Source: Leptospira sp. B5-022 (GTDB lineage Bacteria > Spirochaetota > Leptospiria > Leptospirales > Leptospiraceae). Taken from it: a stretch of 64,000 nt of DNA. This document shows, piece after piece, positions 9,661-19,658 of the stretch. The stretch's first letter is position 1; the number at the start of each line of letters is the position of its first letter. Made by a program: the position numbers and the translations under genes. The stretch lies in NCBI RefSeq assembly GCF_000347035.1, contig NZ_ANIJ01000010.1, positions 1-64,000 of the forward strand, written 5' to 3'. Below the pieces are notes generated by a model that worked only from the letters and a program-made list of their open reading frames with translations, ran no database searches and was not told the origin of the DNA.

Positions 9661-10119
9661 ATGAGCATACTCGAAAAAATCAAATCCCTAGGGCTGGAAT
9701 TCCCACCTGCACCTAAGGCGATTGCCGCCTATATACCTGCCATACAAACAGGAAATCTGGTATTCACTTCCGGCCAATTGCCTCTAAAAGACGGCAAACT
9801 CATGCTTACCGGAACACTCGGGGCCGGTCTTTCCGTAGAAGATGTGAAAGCAGCTACCGAACAAGCTGCATTAAACGGACTAGCTGCCATTGCTGGAGTG
9901 ATCGGAGATCCGGATAAGATCAAGAGTATCGTAAAGATCGGGGTATTCGTTGCTTCCAGTCCCGATTTTACGGAACAACATCTAGTTGCAAATCATGCAT
10001 CCAATCTGCTCTTAAGTATTTTTGGAGAAGCAGGACGTCATGCGCGCTTTGCAGTCGGAAATTCCGCTCTTCCGTTAGGAGCTCCCGTAGAAGTCGAAAT
10101 GACGGTTTCTTTAGGATGA
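9661..10119 (+). CDS. RidA family protein (YjgF/UK114)
   Basis: Small enamine/imine deaminase-type protein that in the family clears reactive 2-aminoacrylate. At 152 residues it is the longer RidA subtype. Family marks include GNLVFTSGQLP, AALNGLAAIAGVIGD and the C-terminal GRHARFAVGNSALPLGAPVEV, where the Arg is the substrate-carboxylate ligand. The stop overlaps the start of the next gene (ATGA), which couples it to an unknown membrane protein. Confidence 0.88.
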   Translation: MSILEKIKSLGLEFPPAPKAIAAYIPAIQTGNLVFTSGQLPLKDGKLMLTGTLGAGLSVEDVKAATEQAALNGLAAIAGVIGDPDKIKSIVKIGVFVASSPDFTEQHLVANHASNLLLSIFGEAGRHARFAVGNSALPLGAPVEVEMTVSLG

Positions 10120-10688
10120 TCAAAAATCTTCTCAGAGATCTAAGTCTCGCTTTTCCCGCCACACCCGTCGTGTTGAACGGATGGAAAAAATTTCTTTCCC
10201 AACTTTTAGGAAGATTTATAGAATTCTATTCCGAAAAAACCGGAAAGGAAAAGTTGATATTCGTTTTGGCATTACTGCAATTATTCTTTAGTTTAGGAAG
10301 CTGGATCAATTACTCCATCAACTTAGGGGTAGAGTCCCAACAAGATCTACTTTCCAAACTAGGGAGTTTTTTCGGAATAGAACCTAGCAGAAGTGGTATA
10401 GAAGAAGTTAATGTGAGAACCGCTTCCAATATATTTTTTATCATCCCATGCTTCTTGACATTCTTTTTCGGCGGCTTTTGGAGAAGTGAATGGGTAGGTA
10501 AGACAATCGTGATCCTCCAAGGATTTTCCGGGATATTACTGCTGCTTGGGATCTTATTACCGGACGTATTTTTCGTAAGTTTTATAAGAGATCAGGATTA
10601 TTATTATAATTTCAACTTCTATGCATTCTGTTTTTTTTGGGCATTAACTACCGGCTCTTCCCTAACATTATGGAATTCTAAACTTTAA
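10116..10688 (+). CDS. Hypothetical integral membrane protein
   Basis: A 190-residue protein with about four hydrophobic segments (around residues 48-65, 106-122, 130-150 and 168-182 by eye) and no recognisable family. It overlaps ridA by four bases and ends nine bases before modB, so it may be part of one transcript with the molybdate genes. Aromatic-rich stretches (DQDYYYNFNFYAF) lie in its last third. No function can be assigned. Confidence 0.6.
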   Translation: MIKNLLRDLSLAFPATPVVLNGWKKFLSQLLGRFIEFYSEKTGKEKLIFVLALLQLFFSLGSWINYSINLGVESQQDLLSKLGSFFGIEPSRSGIEEVNVRTASNIFFIIPCFLTFFFGGFWRSEWVGKTIVILQGFSGILLLLGILLPDVFFVSFIRDQDYYYNFNFYAFCFFWALTTGSSLTLWNSKL

Positions 10689-10697
10689 ATCAGCCTG

Positions 10698-11378
10698 ATG
10701 GATACTTTTAATTGGGACTCCATCAGATATCCTCTGCTTCTGACACTTAAGGTAACCCTTTTTTCAACATTTTTCGCCGCCTTACTCGGGATATTTTTTG
10801 CCTATTGGATGTCCAAGCTCCGATTTTTCGGAAGAACATTCGCCGATGCAGTTTTGACCCTGCCGATGGTGCTGCCGCCTACGGTGCTTGGATATTACCT
10901 ATTGATCTTATTCGGTAAAAAAGGGATAATAGGTCATTTTCTTCTGGAACAATTCCAATATTCTATATTATTTAATTTACATGGAGCAGTTCTGGCATCC
11001 ACAATCGTATCCTTTCCTTTAGTTTATAGATCCGTAAAAGCTTCTTTCGAAGATCTGGATCCCGAATATGAAGAGATCGCACTCACTTTAGGAAAATCCA
11101 AATGGGAAACTTTCTTAATGGTAATTCTTCCGCTTTCCTGGAGAGGGATTTTGGCAGGCTCCATGATGGCCTATGCAAGAGGAATGGGAGAATTCGGGGC
11201 AACACTCATGATCGCAGGAAATATTCCGGAAAGAACACAAACAATAGCACTTGCGATTTATGATTCCGTTCAATCCGGAAAAGACGAGTTCTCTTTGATC
11301 TTAGTATTCGTAGCATCGATCACTTGTGTATTGGTATTGACAGTTTCCGGGATCTTACTGAAAAAATCCCATTGGTAA
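10698..11378 (+). CDS. modB: Molybdate ABC transporter permease ModB
   Basis: Inner-membrane permease of the molybdate importer, 226 residues, the normal length. The cytoplasmic ATPase-contact loop is plain: EIALTLGKSKWETF then ILPLSWRGILAGSMMAYARGMGEFGATLMIAG, with the ModB-type ending PERTQTIALAIYDSVQSG. It is followed by modA and modC. The gene order modB-modA-modC differs from the common modABC. Confidence 0.9.
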   Translation: MDTFNWDSIRYPLLLTLKVTLFSTFFAALLGIFFAYWMSKLRFFGRTFADAVLTLPMVLPPTVLGYYLLILFGKKGIIGHFLLEQFQYSILFNLHGAVLASTIVSFPLVYRSVKASFEDLDPEYEEIALTLGKSKWETFLMVILPLSWRGILAGSMMAYARGMGEFGATLMIAGNIPERTQTIALAIYDSVQSGKDEFSLILVFVASITCVLVLTVSGILLKKSHW

Positions 11379-11395
11379 GGAATTTATTAAACGAA

Positions 11396-12160
11396 ATGTT
11401 TAAAAAATTACATAAATTACTCCCTGCTCTACTTTTATTTATCCAATCCGCTTCTTATCCTCAAGAAAAGGAAAAAGAGATCACAGTCTCGGCTGCATCC
11501 AGTTTAACCGATGTGCTCAAAGAACTCGGACCCGCATTCAAACAAAAAACGGGAGTCAAAGCGGTATTTAATTTCGGATCTTCCGGAAGTTTATACCAAC
11601 AGATAGAAAAAGGAGCTCCTGTGGATGTATTCATTTCAGCGGACCGAGACTTCGTAGATAGAGGGATCAATACGGAAGTTTTAGAATCTTCTACCAAAAC
11701 GATTTTACTAAAAAATACGTTAGTCCTGATCCAACCAAAAGACGGCGGGTTCAAGATCAAAAAGTTGGAAGATCTACAACTACCGGAGATCAAAAAAATC
11801 GCCATCGGAAACCCAAGCTCTGTTCCGGCGGGAAAATATACAGAGGAAGTCCTAACTAAGAACAATCTGAATATTTCCTTAAAGGAAAAATTCATACCAG
11901 CGGAAAATGTAAGACAGGTATTGGATTATGTCGGAAGAGAAGAAGTCGAAGCCGGTTTCGTTTACCTCACGGATGCAGCAATTGCGGAATCTAAGGTCAG
12001 GGTCGCGCTGACATTAAGCGGGCACAAACCGATCGTATATCCGGGGATCGTAGTAACCGGGACCAAAAATCCGGAAGAGGCAAAAACCTTTCTGGAGTTC
12101 TTAAAAAAATCTCCCGAATCGAAAGAAACTTTTCTAAAATATAAGTTTATACTTCCTTAA
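11396..12160 (+). CDS. modA: Molybdate-binding periplasmic protein ModA
   Basis: Substrate-binding component that captures molybdate for ModBC. The start was set at the ATG at 11396, which gives a clean signal peptide (MFKKLHKLLPALLLFIQSAS); the frame remains open upstream into modB but that extension has no signal character. ModA marks: VSAASSLTDVLKELGPAFK with the oxyanion-binding serines, FNFGSSGSLYQQIEKGAPVD, and VFISADRDFVD. The TAA stop shares a base with the modC ATG. Confidence 0.9.
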   Translation: MFKKLHKLLPALLLFIQSASYPQEKEKEITVSAASSLTDVLKELGPAFKQKTGVKAVFNFGSSGSLYQQIEKGAPVDVFISADRDFVDRGINTEVLESSTKTILLKNTLVLIQPKDGGFKIKKLEDLQLPEIKKIAIGNPSSVPAGKYTEEVLTKNNLNISLKEKFIPAENVRQVLDYVGREEVEAGFVYLTDAAIAESKVRVALTLSGHKPIVYPGIVVTGTKNPEEAKTFLEFLKKSPESKETFLKYKFILP

Positions 12161-12831
12161 TGTCACTTATCGTAGATATCCGAAAAAAACTTTCCGATGG
12201 AAATCGAAAATTCGAGTTGGATGTACAATTCGAATTTTCGGGAGAATTCCAGGTAATATACGGTCCTTCCGGAGCGGGAAAAAGTCTCACCTTACGGGCA
12301 TTAGCCGGACTTTTAAAACCGGATTCGGGAAAGATCTCGTTTGCAAATAGTGTTTATTTTGATTCTTCTTCCAAAAAGTATATCCCGCCTCAAAAAAGAA
12401 ATATAGGTTACGTTCCCCAAAGTTACGGACTATTCCCTCATCTCACAGTGCGAAAAAACATAGAATTCGGATTGAATAAATTCTTTCGAACTTTGAATGA
12501 AAAAGATAAAAAAACGGTTTCTTATCTTATGAATTTATTCGGGATAGAGGAGACTTCTGAAAGTTATCCGAAACATCTCTCGGGCGGACAAAAACAAAGA
12601 GTTTCGATTGCAAGGGCGCTTGTTCGAGATCCTAAAATTTTACTTTTGGATGAACCGTTTGCAGCGCTTCACTCGGATCTAAGACAGAAGATGAGAGAAG
12701 AATTAAAAAGTTTAAGAAAGAAGATCAGTATGCCGATTCTTCTTATCTCTCACGACCCAATAGATCTGGAGTATTTCGGGACTTCCGCTCTTTATATGGA
12801 AAATGGAAGGATCTTGCATAAAAACCTATAG
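12160..12831 (+). CDS. modC: Molybdate ABC transporter ATPase ModC, short form
   Basis: ATPase that powers molybdate import. Walker A GPSGAGKS, Q-loop VPQSYGLFP, signature LSGGQKQR, Walker B LLLDEPFAAL and switch ISHDP are all present. At 223 residues it lacks the C-terminal molybdate-binding (TOBE) regulatory domain of the roughly 350-residue ModC type, so feedback inhibition through that domain is not expected. The start is fused to the modA stop (TAATG). Confidence 0.88.
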   Translation: MSLIVDIRKKLSDGNRKFELDVQFEFSGEFQVIYGPSGAGKSLTLRALAGLLKPDSGKISFANSVYFDSSSKKYIPPQKRNIGYVPQSYGLFPHLTVRKNIEFGLNKFFRTLNEKDKKTVSYLMNLFGIEETSESYPKHLSGGQKQRVSIARALVRDPKILLLDEPFAALHSDLRQKMREELKSLRKKISMPILLISHDPIDLEYFGTSALYMENGRILHKNL

Positions 12832-12872
12832 ATCCTATCTTAAAAACCTATCTCAAAATATTCTAAAATCTC

Positions 12873-12977
12873 CTTTTAGTGAGGTCTTTGCCTGAGAGCG
12901 AAGCCAGGATGGCGAAGCGGCCCGGAGGTTTACGCAGGACGTGTAAGCGAAGGGGAAGGCAAAGACCTCACTAAAAG
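12873..12977. repeat. GC-rich element bounded by 21-bp perfect inverted repeat
   Basis: Bases 12873-12893 and 12957-12977 are perfect reverse complements (21 bp, core GAGGTCTTTGCC), separated by a 63-base GC-rich loop rich in GCGAAG and GTAAGCGAAG. It sits between convergent modC and the MIP18-like gene. It could be a miniature mobile element, a structured RNA or a bidirectional terminator; there is no clean T-run. No copy of the arms was seen elsewhere in the window. Confidence 0.75.
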
Positions 12978-13010
12978 AAATTGTTTTGTATAGGACTTTA
13001 AGATAGATTC

Positions 13011-13343
13011 TTAATAATCGAAGATCCCAAGATCCATTTTAGCTTCTTCCGAAGCCATTGCTCTCGGATCCCATTTTGGAGTCCAAACCACTTCCACTTC
13101 TACAGAATTGATACCTTCTACTCTCAGCGCGTTGTCTTGGATCTCTTGTTTCATTTGAGGGCCGGCAGGACAAGCCATAGAAGTATAAGTCATTTCGATC
13201 TTTGCCTTATCACCTTCTACCTGGATCTTATAGATCAGACCCAACTCCGCGACGGAGATACCGATCTCGGGATCTTCTACCCTATGGATCTCTGCGTAGA
13301 CCCTTTTTTCGATCTCTTGAGTTGGTTGTTCTAATAATTGCAT
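13011..13343 (-). CDS. MIP18/SufT-like Fe-S assembly factor (DUF59)
   Basis: A 110-residue protein of the MIP18 family, which helps insert or traffic iron-sulfur clusters. Diagnostic segments are [18 protein letters not shown] and [14 protein letters not shown], with the conserved Cys in the latter. It lies 3 kb from the SUF operon but is separated from it by unrelated genes. The ATG start follows a short gap to the IR element. Confidence 0.85.
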   Translation of the reverse strand: MQLLEQPTQEIEKRVYAEIHRVEDPEIGISVAELGLIYKIQVEGDKAKIEMTYTSMACPAGPQMKQEIQDNALRVEGINSVEVEVVWTPKWDPRAMASEEAKMDLGIFDY

Positions 13344-13407
13344 CTAACACAGTCTATCGGAAGAATAACTTAGTGTAAAGAATTTTAAGGACTATTATCG
13401 TTTTCCA

Positions 13408-14562
13408 TCAGAATGGATTTAAAAACGGGGCGCTTATTCCTAAGATCAATATCAACCAGTTCGGGACTTTTAGAAAAACCATCATGGCAAATAAAACAAC
13501 GAATACGAAAAGATCATAAGCGGAATATACGGAAGAAGTGAAAACAGGAGTGCAAAATGCGGACAATAAAATTCCGAGAGCGGAAAACTGGATGGCGTCT
13601 ATGACTGTCCTCATTTTGGAATAATTTCGTATCTTCTCCCAAAGGGGAAAAAATCCAAAGACCAAAAGAAAAGAAGGAAGAAATACGAAAACGGTAGAGA
13701 GGATCACCCCGCTTAACCCAAAGATCATAAAACCTAAATAAGAAGCGAACGTAAACAAAGGACCAGGCATCGCTTGAGCGGCCCCATATCCTGCTAGGAA
13801 TTCTTCTTTTCCGATCCAACCTTGTCGTACTACTTCGTTTTCCAATAAAGGAAGGACCACATGTCCTCCGCCGAAAACTAGGGCGCCCGATCTATAAAAT
13901 GAATCAGAGATCGTAAAAGGAAACGAACCGAAGAATGACCTTAATAATGGTAATAAGAAAAGAAGAAGAAAGAAAATTCCCAAGGACCAAAATGCGACCC
14001 GTTTCGGAATGGAGAAGGAGACAGAAATCTGAGGAAGATCCGATTCTTCTGTAAATAGAAAAAATCCGATCAATCCACCGATCAAAATTACGATCAGTTG
14101 GATAAATGCATTTGAAAATACCAATGTCAGTATCGCGGAACCGACGACCAAATAGATCTTGTAAGGATGACTTTTGGAATTTTTCCACATGGTCAAGATT
14201 GCATGAGCTACAACCGCAGTGGCGACCAATTTCAGACCGTGGACCCATTTCAGATCAGGAACTATATTCGATTTTAATAAAATTCCAAAACCGACCATCA
14301 ATAAGACAGAAGGTAAGGTAAATCCGACCCAAGCCGCGCATCCCGCTTTCCAACCGGAACGAAGAGTACCGATACAGATCCCCAATTGGCTGCTTGCGGG
14401 GCCGGGAAGGAATTGGCAAATTGCTAATAATTCCTTATAAACCTCTTCCGAGACCCATTTTTTTCGTATTACGAATTCTTGATAGAAATAAGCTAAGTGG
14501 GCGGTAGGTCCACCGAAGGATACTAAGCCCAATTTTAAAAAAATGAAAAATACTTCTTTCAT
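13408..14562 (-). CDS. chrA: Chromate transporter ChrA, two-domain form
   Basis: Membrane transporter of the CHR family, 384 residues, which in characterised members exports chromate. The protein has the duplicated architecture: the first half opens with FLKLGLVSFGGPTAHLAYFYQ and has CQFLPGPASSQLGICIG, and the second half repeats this as SGALVFGGGHVVLPLLE and AAQAMPGPLFTFASYLG. About ten hydrophobic segments are visible. Substrate is inferred from the family alone. Confidence 0.88.
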   Translation of the reverse strand: MKEVFFIFLKLGLVSFGGPTAHLAYFYQEFVIRKKWVSEEVYKELLAICQFLPGPASSQLGICIGTLRSGWKAGCAAWVGFTLPSVLLMVGFGILLKSNIVPDLKWVHGLKLVATAVVAHAILTMWKNSKSHPYKIYLVVGSAILTLVFSNAFIQLIVILIGGLIGFFLFTEESDLPQISVSFSIPKRVAFWSLGIFFLLLFLLPLLRSFFGSFPFTISDSFYRSGALVFGGGHVVLPLLENEVVRQGWIGKEEFLAGYGAAQAMPGPLFTFASYLGFMIFGLSGVILSTVFVFLPSFLLVFGFFPLWEKIRNYSKMRTVIDAIQFSALGILLSAFCTPVFTSSVYSAYDLFVFVVLFAMMVFLKVPNWLILILGISAPFLNPF

Positions 14563-14584
14563 TCGAAAATGATAGTTTCGAATT

Positions 14585-14794
14585 TCAGGAGGAAACTTTC
14601 AAGTCCTTTCCGATCTCTTTCAAAGCGGAACGAAGGACCAGGATCGCGTTCTTGCCGATCCCGTGGAATTCCAACAATTCTTCTTCCGAATATTTCGCAA
14701 GTTGAGATAAGGAATGGATCCCGTTATTTGCCAAAGCCCTGCGAGCAGGAGCCGCAAGGCCTTTAGGAAGGTTCAATCCTCCACCGGGATCCAA
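14585..14794 (-). CDS. Small helix-hairpin-helix DNA-binding-like protein
   Basis: A 69-residue protein whose body (KGLAAPARRALANNGI, then LSQLAKYSEEELLEFHGIG and ILVLRSALKEIG) matches the RNA polymerase alpha C-terminal/helix-hairpin-helix type of fold. The start is a TTG preceded by GGAGG nine bases upstream, which decides it. The first 22 bases overlap the end of the AraC-type gene, so the two are translated together. Its partner or DNA target is unknown. Confidence 0.65.
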   Translation of the reverse strand: MDPGGGLNLPKGLAAPARRALANNGIHSLSQLAKYSEEELLEFHGIGKNAILVLRSALKEIGKDLKVSS

Positions 14795-15603
14795 ATTTCT
14801 ATTCCTCCCATTCCTGTAACAGGATTAAATTCTTTACCATACCTTTCCAGGTTTGCACCCTCAAAAGGTTTTGCACCGGAATCCGGAAACCATTTGCCTG
14901 CAGCGGCAAATGTTGCTCTGATCCCGGCAATATGACCCTTATGAGTAAACACTGCGTACCTCTGCGCAGGGATCTTAAGTATCTGAAATTCTTTAGGTAA
15001 TCCGGAAGAAGAAGAAACTTCTACTCCGCACATATAATCAAAGTTACCTTCTGCATCGAAATTATAGCAAACTCCGTAAGCAGCATCTCCGACTTGAGAA
15101 GGAATATTTCCAAGGTATGCTCCGAAACTTTGCCATTGATTTGGAATACCTGCAGGCATTTGACAATCGTAACGTTCTACAATACCCGCAAATAGTCTAG
15201 GCGGGACGGTTTCGAATCTGGGCGGATCGATTTTAGGAATCGGTTCTGAGTTCAAGGTAATTGCCTCCACTAAGTTCACATTACCAAGATGCCCCTGGGA
15301 CTTTACCTGTTCTGGAGTGATAGAGAATTGATCCTTAAAAGCTCTAGTAAATGCTTCGTGAGATCCGTAGCCGACATCCAAAGCGAGATCTAAAATATTG
15401 GATCCATTTTCCACCAATATTTTTGCGGCTTCGCTCAAACGTCGTCCTCTCAGATATTTCATCAAAGAAACTCCCATGGTCAAAGAAAAAGAGCGGGTCA
15501 AATGAAAGGGAGAAACCCCTGCATTCTTTGCAACATCTTCTAGAGAAATATTTTCTTTAGAATGACCTTCTATAAACCAGAGAGCCTTTTGAACGAAATC
15601 CAT
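14773..15603 (-). CDS. AraC-family regulator with GyrI-like effector domain
   Basis: Transcription regulator with an N-terminal AraC DNA-binding domain (residues about 1-105: two helix-turn-helix units, ISLEDVAKNAGVSPFHLTRSF and ILDLALDVGYGSHEAFTRAF) and a C-terminal GyrI/Rob-type ligand domain from about residue 125 to the end (FAGIVERYD, then RYAVFTHKG and IEIWIPVE). This domain order is that of Rob and related sensors of drugs or small amphiphiles. The adjacent ChrA gene is a possible target, but that is only inference. Confidence 0.85.
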   Translation of the reverse strand: MDFVQKALWFIEGHSKENISLEDVAKNAGVSPFHLTRSFSLTMGVSLMKYLRGRRLSEAAKILVENGSNILDLALDVGYGSHEAFTRAFKDQFSITPEQVKSQGHLGNVNLVEAITLNSEPIPKIDPPRFETVPPRLFAGIVERYDCQMPAGIPNQWQSFGAYLGNIPSQVGDAAYGVCYNFDAEGNFDYMCGVEVSSSSGLPKEFQILKIPAQRYAVFTHKGHIAGIRATFAAAGKWFPDSGAKPFEGANLERYGKEFNPVTGMGGIEIWIPVED

Positions 15604-15637
15604 TACAGTCCTTGGTACTGTTTCCAGTATCCTAAGC

Positions 15638-16123
15638 TTAAACTTTTACTCTTGCTTGATAGTTCTTGCGATCTGAAGAAATTTTTATTTTTTTTGGATA
15701 CAATTTAAAACCCAATTTTTTGGCCACGGATCTGAATTTTTCGTCCATGGAGCAAAGGATCAATTCGTCGGAGATAGACTTTCGTATATGCAATGCGGTG
15801 GCTAAATGAGCTGCATCCAAGGATTTTAATTCCAGGACATCCTTATTCTTTCGGATTTCAGTCCGAACATCGTCATCCAGATTTTTTAAATTGATCTGAG
15901 AAATGAACTTGCCCAGGAATCCTTCCGCGTCTTTAAACCAATTTTTAGGTAAATGTTTGGATTCTTTCGAATACGTGAAATGTAAACTTCTGAAACTTTC
16001 TATCTCAAGTAGGATAGAACCGAACTTGAGATCCGATCTGTTGAAATAATCCAAATGGTCTTTGTAACCGGCTTCTGCATAAAGAATATTTAATAGAAGA
16101 CTAGTATCTATATATAAGACCAT
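15638..16123 (-). CDS. PIN-domain toxin, VapC-like
   Basis: Putative ribonuclease toxin, 161 residues. PIN acidic residues are visible: D6 in LYIDTSLLLN, Glu in LLEIESFRS, Asp in KSLDAAHLATAL and Asp in CSMDEKFRSVA. It starts immediately after the stop codon of the antitoxin gene with no spacing, the usual arrangement of antitoxin-toxin operons. VapC-type family; the RNA target cannot be inferred. Confidence 0.82.
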   Translation of the reverse strand: MVLYIDTSLLLNILYAEAGYKDHLDYFNRSDLKFGSILLEIESFRSLHFTYSKESKHLPKNWFKDAEGFLGKFISQINLKNLDDDVRTEIRKNKDVLELKSLDAAHLATALHIRKSISDELILCSMDEKFRSVAKKLGFKLYPKKIKISSDRKNYQARVKV

Positions 16124-16423
16124 TTAATCCCTGTCTGCCTGGTAAGCTTCCCTCCAAGCTGTAGAGACTCTAGATTTGATTCCAGCTTTTAACAGAATGG
16201 ATTTCGGAATATTGATTCCTTTCTGATTTTTCGCGGGAATAATAGAATTAGAAGCGATTGCTTCTTCTAAATATTGTTTGGTGAGATCCGATTTCTGGTC
16301 GAATTTTTTGATCTCTGCAATAGGCTGATTTCTGTCCAAGATAAGGATAGTCTCTCCTCCTCGTACAAAATCCAGAAAGCTACTTAGATTATTTTTAAGA
16401 TCTTTGATCCCAACCGCTCTCAT
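16124..16423 (-). CDS. Phd/YefM-type antitoxin
   Basis: A 99-residue antitoxin that should bind both the PIN toxin and its own promoter. The N-terminus has the Phd/YefM fold pattern (AVGIKDLKNNLSSFLDFVRGG then ILILDRNQPIAEIKK), and the C-terminal half is the likely toxin-neutralising tail. It precedes and abuts the toxin. The upstream 57 bases before sufU's end hold its promoter, but I see no clear boxes. Confidence 0.8.
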   Translation of the reverse strand: MRAVGIKDLKNNLSSFLDFVRGGETILILDRNQPIAEIKKFDQKSDLTKQYLEEAIASNSIIPAKNQKGINIPKSILLKAGIKSRVSTAWREAYQADRD

Positions 16424-16480
16424 GTCAAAATTGTAGCCACCGGGGCCACCTAAGTCAAGCTCTTTTGGCCAAATTTTTTT

Positions 16481-16906
16481 TTACTTTCCGATCGCTTTTT
16501 CCAAAGTATTCCAGGCAAGCGTGGCACATTTGATTCGCGCCGGAATCTTCTTTACCGCTTCCATGGATTCGAGGTCTTCATATTCTTCCGAAAAATTTGG
16601 GACCTTATCCTCTAAAAGCATTCCTTTAAATTCGTGGAGAAGTGTTTTTGCTTCGGTGATTGTTTTACCGTAAAGACTGTCCGTAAGCATAGAAGCGGAG
16701 GCTTGGGAGATAGAACAACCTTTCCCCACAAAACTGATCTCGGAGATTATATCTCCTTTCAGTTTCAGGAATAGTTCCACCTCATCACCGCAGAGAGGAT
16801 TGACACCTTCTTCATGAAGATCGGAGTGTTCCATCTTTCCGTGATGTCTCGGGTTTTGGTAATGATCGAGTAGTACTTCTTGGTAAAGACTATCGCTTAA
16901 GGACAC
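16481..16906 (-). CDS. sufU: Fe-S cluster scaffold/sulfur acceptor SufU
   Basis: IscU-like protein that accepts sulfur from SufS. The three Cys regions are present: [21 protein letters not shown] and RIKCATLAW. The insertion between the second and third Cys typical of SufU is seen. It starts at a GTG inside the 3' end of sufS (17-base overlap), the last gene of the SUF operon. Confidence 0.92.
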   Translation of the reverse strand: MSLSDSLYQEVLLDHYQNPRHHGKMEHSDLHEEGVNPLCGDEVELFLKLKGDIISEISFVGKGCSISQASASMLTDSLYGKTITEAKTLLHEFKGMLLEDKVPNFSEEYEDLESMEAVKKIPARIKCATLAWNTLEKAIGK

Positions 16907-18131
16907 GGCCGAAAATCTCCTTCACTTTCTTTAGACCTACCAAAAGAGAATCTACATCTTCTTTGGTATTATAAAGATAGAAAGAAGCGCGGCAAGTGCC
17001 GGCGATCCCTTTGAAATCCATAAACGGCTGAGCGCAATGATGTCCCACACGGATTGCAATCCCTTCTTCGTCCAAAATGGAACCTACGTCGTGAGGATGA
17101 ACTCCTGGGAAATTGAAGGAAATTACTCCTCCTCTTTTGCTTAGATCGTTTGTTCCATACAGTTCCAAACCGCCGAAATCTTCCAATCGATCCAAGGCAT
17201 ATTGTAGGAGTTCCAACTCGTGATCTCTGATCTCCTGCATTCCTACAGATTCCAAATATTCTATAGCGGCTCCAAATCCGATCACTCCCGAAATATTCGG
17301 AGTCCCGGCCTCCAATCTTGCAGGAAGATCCGCATAGGTGGACTTTTCCTTCCAAACCTTGGAGATCATATCTCCTCCTCCCATCCAAGGAGGCATGGTT
17401 TCTAAGATCTCTTCCTTAGCGTAAAGAACTCCTACGCCTGTCGGTCCGAGCATCTTATGAGCAGAGAATGCATAAAAATCAAAATCTTCTTTTTGGACAT
17501 TTGTGGGAAGATGACAGATCCCCTGGGCACCGTCTATCAATACCTTTGCTCCTACTTCTCTGGCCCTGCGAATGATCGCAGATAGATCGTGAATAGTGCC
17601 GGTCACATTGGACATTTGAGCAAGAGCGACTAACTTTACTCTTTCAGTGATGACCTCGTCCAAATTGCTAAGATCCAAGGTGGAATCTTGGTTGAGAGGA
17701 ATAAATTTTAAGACGGCTTGTTTTTCCTGGGCCAACATCTGCCAAGGAACCAAATTAGAATGGTGCTCTAATTCGGTGAGTACGATCTCGTCACCTTCAT
17801 GGATATTAGTGCGTCCCCAAGACTGAGCCACTAAATTGATGGATTCGGTAGTATTACGAGTGAATATAACAACCTTAGCGCAGGCAGCTCCGATGAATCT
17901 GGAAGTTTTGATCCGGGCCATCTCGTATTTTTCGGTGGCCTTTTGGGAAAGAGAATACACTCCGCGGTGGATGTTCGCATTCTCCGCTTCGTAATATTTA
18001 CGAATGGTATCGATGACGGACTTAGGCTTTTGAGAACTGGCCGCGCTGTCCAGAAACACCAAGGGCTTGCCGCCTATCTGAGTAGATAGAATCGGAAAAT
18101 CTCTTCGTATCTTTTCGAGATCAAAACTCAA
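16890..18131 (-). CDS. sufS: Cysteine desulfurase SufS
   Basis: PLP enzyme that removes sulfur from cysteine for Fe-S assembly. The PLP lysine is in [16 protein letters not shown] and the persulfide cysteine in [12 protein letters not shown], which fits the SufS (type II) class. PLP-site residues DGAQG and TELEHHSN are also visible. The TTG start has an AGGAGA ribosome-binding site. Length is 413 residues, as usual. Confidence 0.95.
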   Translation of the reverse strand: MSFDLEKIRRDFPILSTQIGGKPLVFLDSAASSQKPKSVIDTIRKYYEAENANIHRGVYSLSQKATEKYEMARIKTSRFIGAACAKVVIFTRNTTESINLVAQSWGRTNIHEGDEIVLTELEHHSNLVPWQMLAQEKQAVLKFIPLNQDSTLDLSNLDEVITERVKLVALAQMSNVTGTIHDLSAIIRRAREVGAKVLIDGAQGICHLPTNVQKEDFDFYAFSAHKMLGPTGVGVLYAKEEILETMPPWMGGGDMISKVWKEKSTYADLPARLEAGTPNISGVIGFGAAIEYLESVGMQEIRDHELELLQYALDRLEDFGGLELYGTNDLSKRGGVISFNFPGVHPHDVGSILDEEGIAIRVGHHCAQPFMDFKGIAGTCRASFYLYNTKEDVDSLLVGLKKVKEIFGRVLKR

Positions 18132-18158
18132 AGTTTCTCTTCTCCTCGGTTCCCCATG

Positions 18159-18473
18159 TCAATCCTCTAATTCCACTTCGACTTCGTCACCCACGATTCT
18201 AGTCTTATAGACTGGCAAATCTTCCACTGCAGGCATACAAAGTACCTTACCGGTACGGATATTAAACTTCGCGGAATGCCTTGGACAAACGATTACGTCC
18301 CCTTCCAATTCACCCGTCGAAATATCTTCTCCATCATGGGTGCAAAGATCCGCAAATGCACAGACTTCGTTCCCCAGTCTAGTTAATCCTACCCTATGGT
18401 AACGGGTTTCAGCTACGAATATCTCTCCTTCTTTCAGATCGGAAAGTTTAGCCAGTCTCTGAAAGTCACCCAT
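18159..18473 (-). CDS. Rieske-type [2Fe-2S] ferredoxin in SUF operon
   Basis: A 104-residue soluble Rieske protein with cluster ligands CTHDGED (Cys, His) and CPRHSAKFN (Cys, His). It resembles the ferredoxin subunits of non-haem dioxygenases and the Rieske protein often found in suf clusters. Its ATG overlaps the sufD stop by one base (TAATG), so it is part of the operon and probably serves as electron donor or cluster sensor in assembly. Confidence 0.85.
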   Translation of the reverse strand: MGDFQRLAKLSDLKEGEIFVAETRYHRVGLTRLGNEVCAFADLCTHDGEDISTGELEGDVIVCPRHSAKFNIRTGKVLCMPAVEDLPVYKTRIVGDEVEVELED

Positions 18474-19654
18474 TACTCCCCCAACATCCTAGATTCTATC
18501 ATGGAAGATAATTCTTCGCGAACCGTTTCGGAAGGAAATTCTCGGACTACTTCGTTCAAGAACCCTTCTACGATCATTTTACGGGCTTCTTCTTCCGAGA
18601 TTCCTCGGGAAGCTAAGTAGAATAATTGCTCTTCGTCTATTTCTCCGACAGTGGCACCGTGTTCGCATTTTACACTATCAGCAAATACTTCCAATTTAGG
18701 AATGGATTCCGCTCTTGCGGTCCTGTCTAACAGAAGGTTATTATTGATTTGGATCGCACCCACATCTTTGCAATGAGAAGGTATATGTAGGTTCCCTGTA
18801 AATACATGGTGAGCCTTCTCTCTTACGACGGTGCGGTATAAAATAGAACTTTGCGCATGGCTTTCGGAATGAAGAATACGAACTTCGGTGTCTTGGAATT
18901 CTCTCGCCTTCAAAGGAGAAAGACCCACATAACGCGTCCAACATCCTTTCCCGGCAACATTCGTATCATAGAATGATTTTCCCTTATATCCGCCCCAAGA
19001 AGCAAGACTTGCATGGAACTTGGAATCTTTTTCCTGGAGCCCGTACGTTGCTCTAAAATGAAAAGTGGAATCTCCCAAATTTTCCAAACTAGAATACTGG
19101 AAATCACCGTTAGGAGGTGTAAGAAGAATGGTGACTCCGCTCATAAGAACCAGATCTTTCTGAGACGGAGATTCCCATCTTTCCAGAAAATTGGACTTGG
19201 CTCCAGGAAAAGCATCCACGATCAAAAGTGGAAGAATGATATTTCCATCCTTACATTCAACCTTGATCTCAGGTAAAGAAGAAGGATCCGAGCCCAGCTG
19301 TACATAATGCGCATGAGTGAACCTGGAAAATACAAAAAGTGGAAACCATTCTTTGGAATAAAAGGAAATAGCAGGTGCCGTTTTTTTCAGGACTTCCGAA
19401 AGTTTTTCAGGAGGAAGATCCTGTAATTTGGTGACCTTCGCATTTCCGGAAACCGTTACGGAAGAATCCGGACAAACTTTAGTATATTCAGAAATTTTAA
19501 AATTAGAAAGACTAATCTTTCTCCAAGATTCGAGAGAAGAATCGGGAAATGTTGCGGAGTTCAGAAGTTTTTCGGCGTTCGTACGGAATTCGGTAAGAAT
19601 GGAAGGTTCCTTCTTCTCCTTGATGTATTCCGAAATGGATTCCGCCAAAAGCAT
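18473..19654 (-). CDS. sufD: Fe-S assembly protein SufD
   Basis: Component of the SufBCD scaffold complex. The C-terminal core [23 protein letters not shown] carries the Cys-x-His pair of SufD (SufB instead has a different pattern here), and the 393-residue length fits SufD, not the roughly 470-residue SufB. The N-terminal half is divergent. It lies between sufC and the Rieske gene. No sufB is seen in the window. Confidence 0.88.
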   Translation of the reverse strand: MLLAESISEYIKEKKEPSILTEFRTNAEKLLNSATFPDSSLESWRKISLSNFKISEYTKVCPDSSVTVSGNAKVTKLQDLPPEKLSEVLKKTAPAISFYSKEWFPLFVFSRFTHAHYVQLGSDPSSLPEIKVECKDGNIILPLLIVDAFPGAKSNFLERWESPSQKDLVLMSGVTILLTPPNGDFQYSSLENLGDSTFHFRATYGLQEKDSKFHASLASWGGYKGKSFYDTNVAGKGCWTRYVGLSPLKAREFQDTEVRILHSESHAQSSILYRTVVREKAHHVFTGNLHIPSHCKDVGAIQINNNLLLDRTARAESIPKLEVFADSVKCEHGATVGEIDEEQLFYLASRGISEEEARKMIVEGFLNEVVREFPSETVREELSSMIESRMLGE

Positions 19655-19658
19655 TCCT

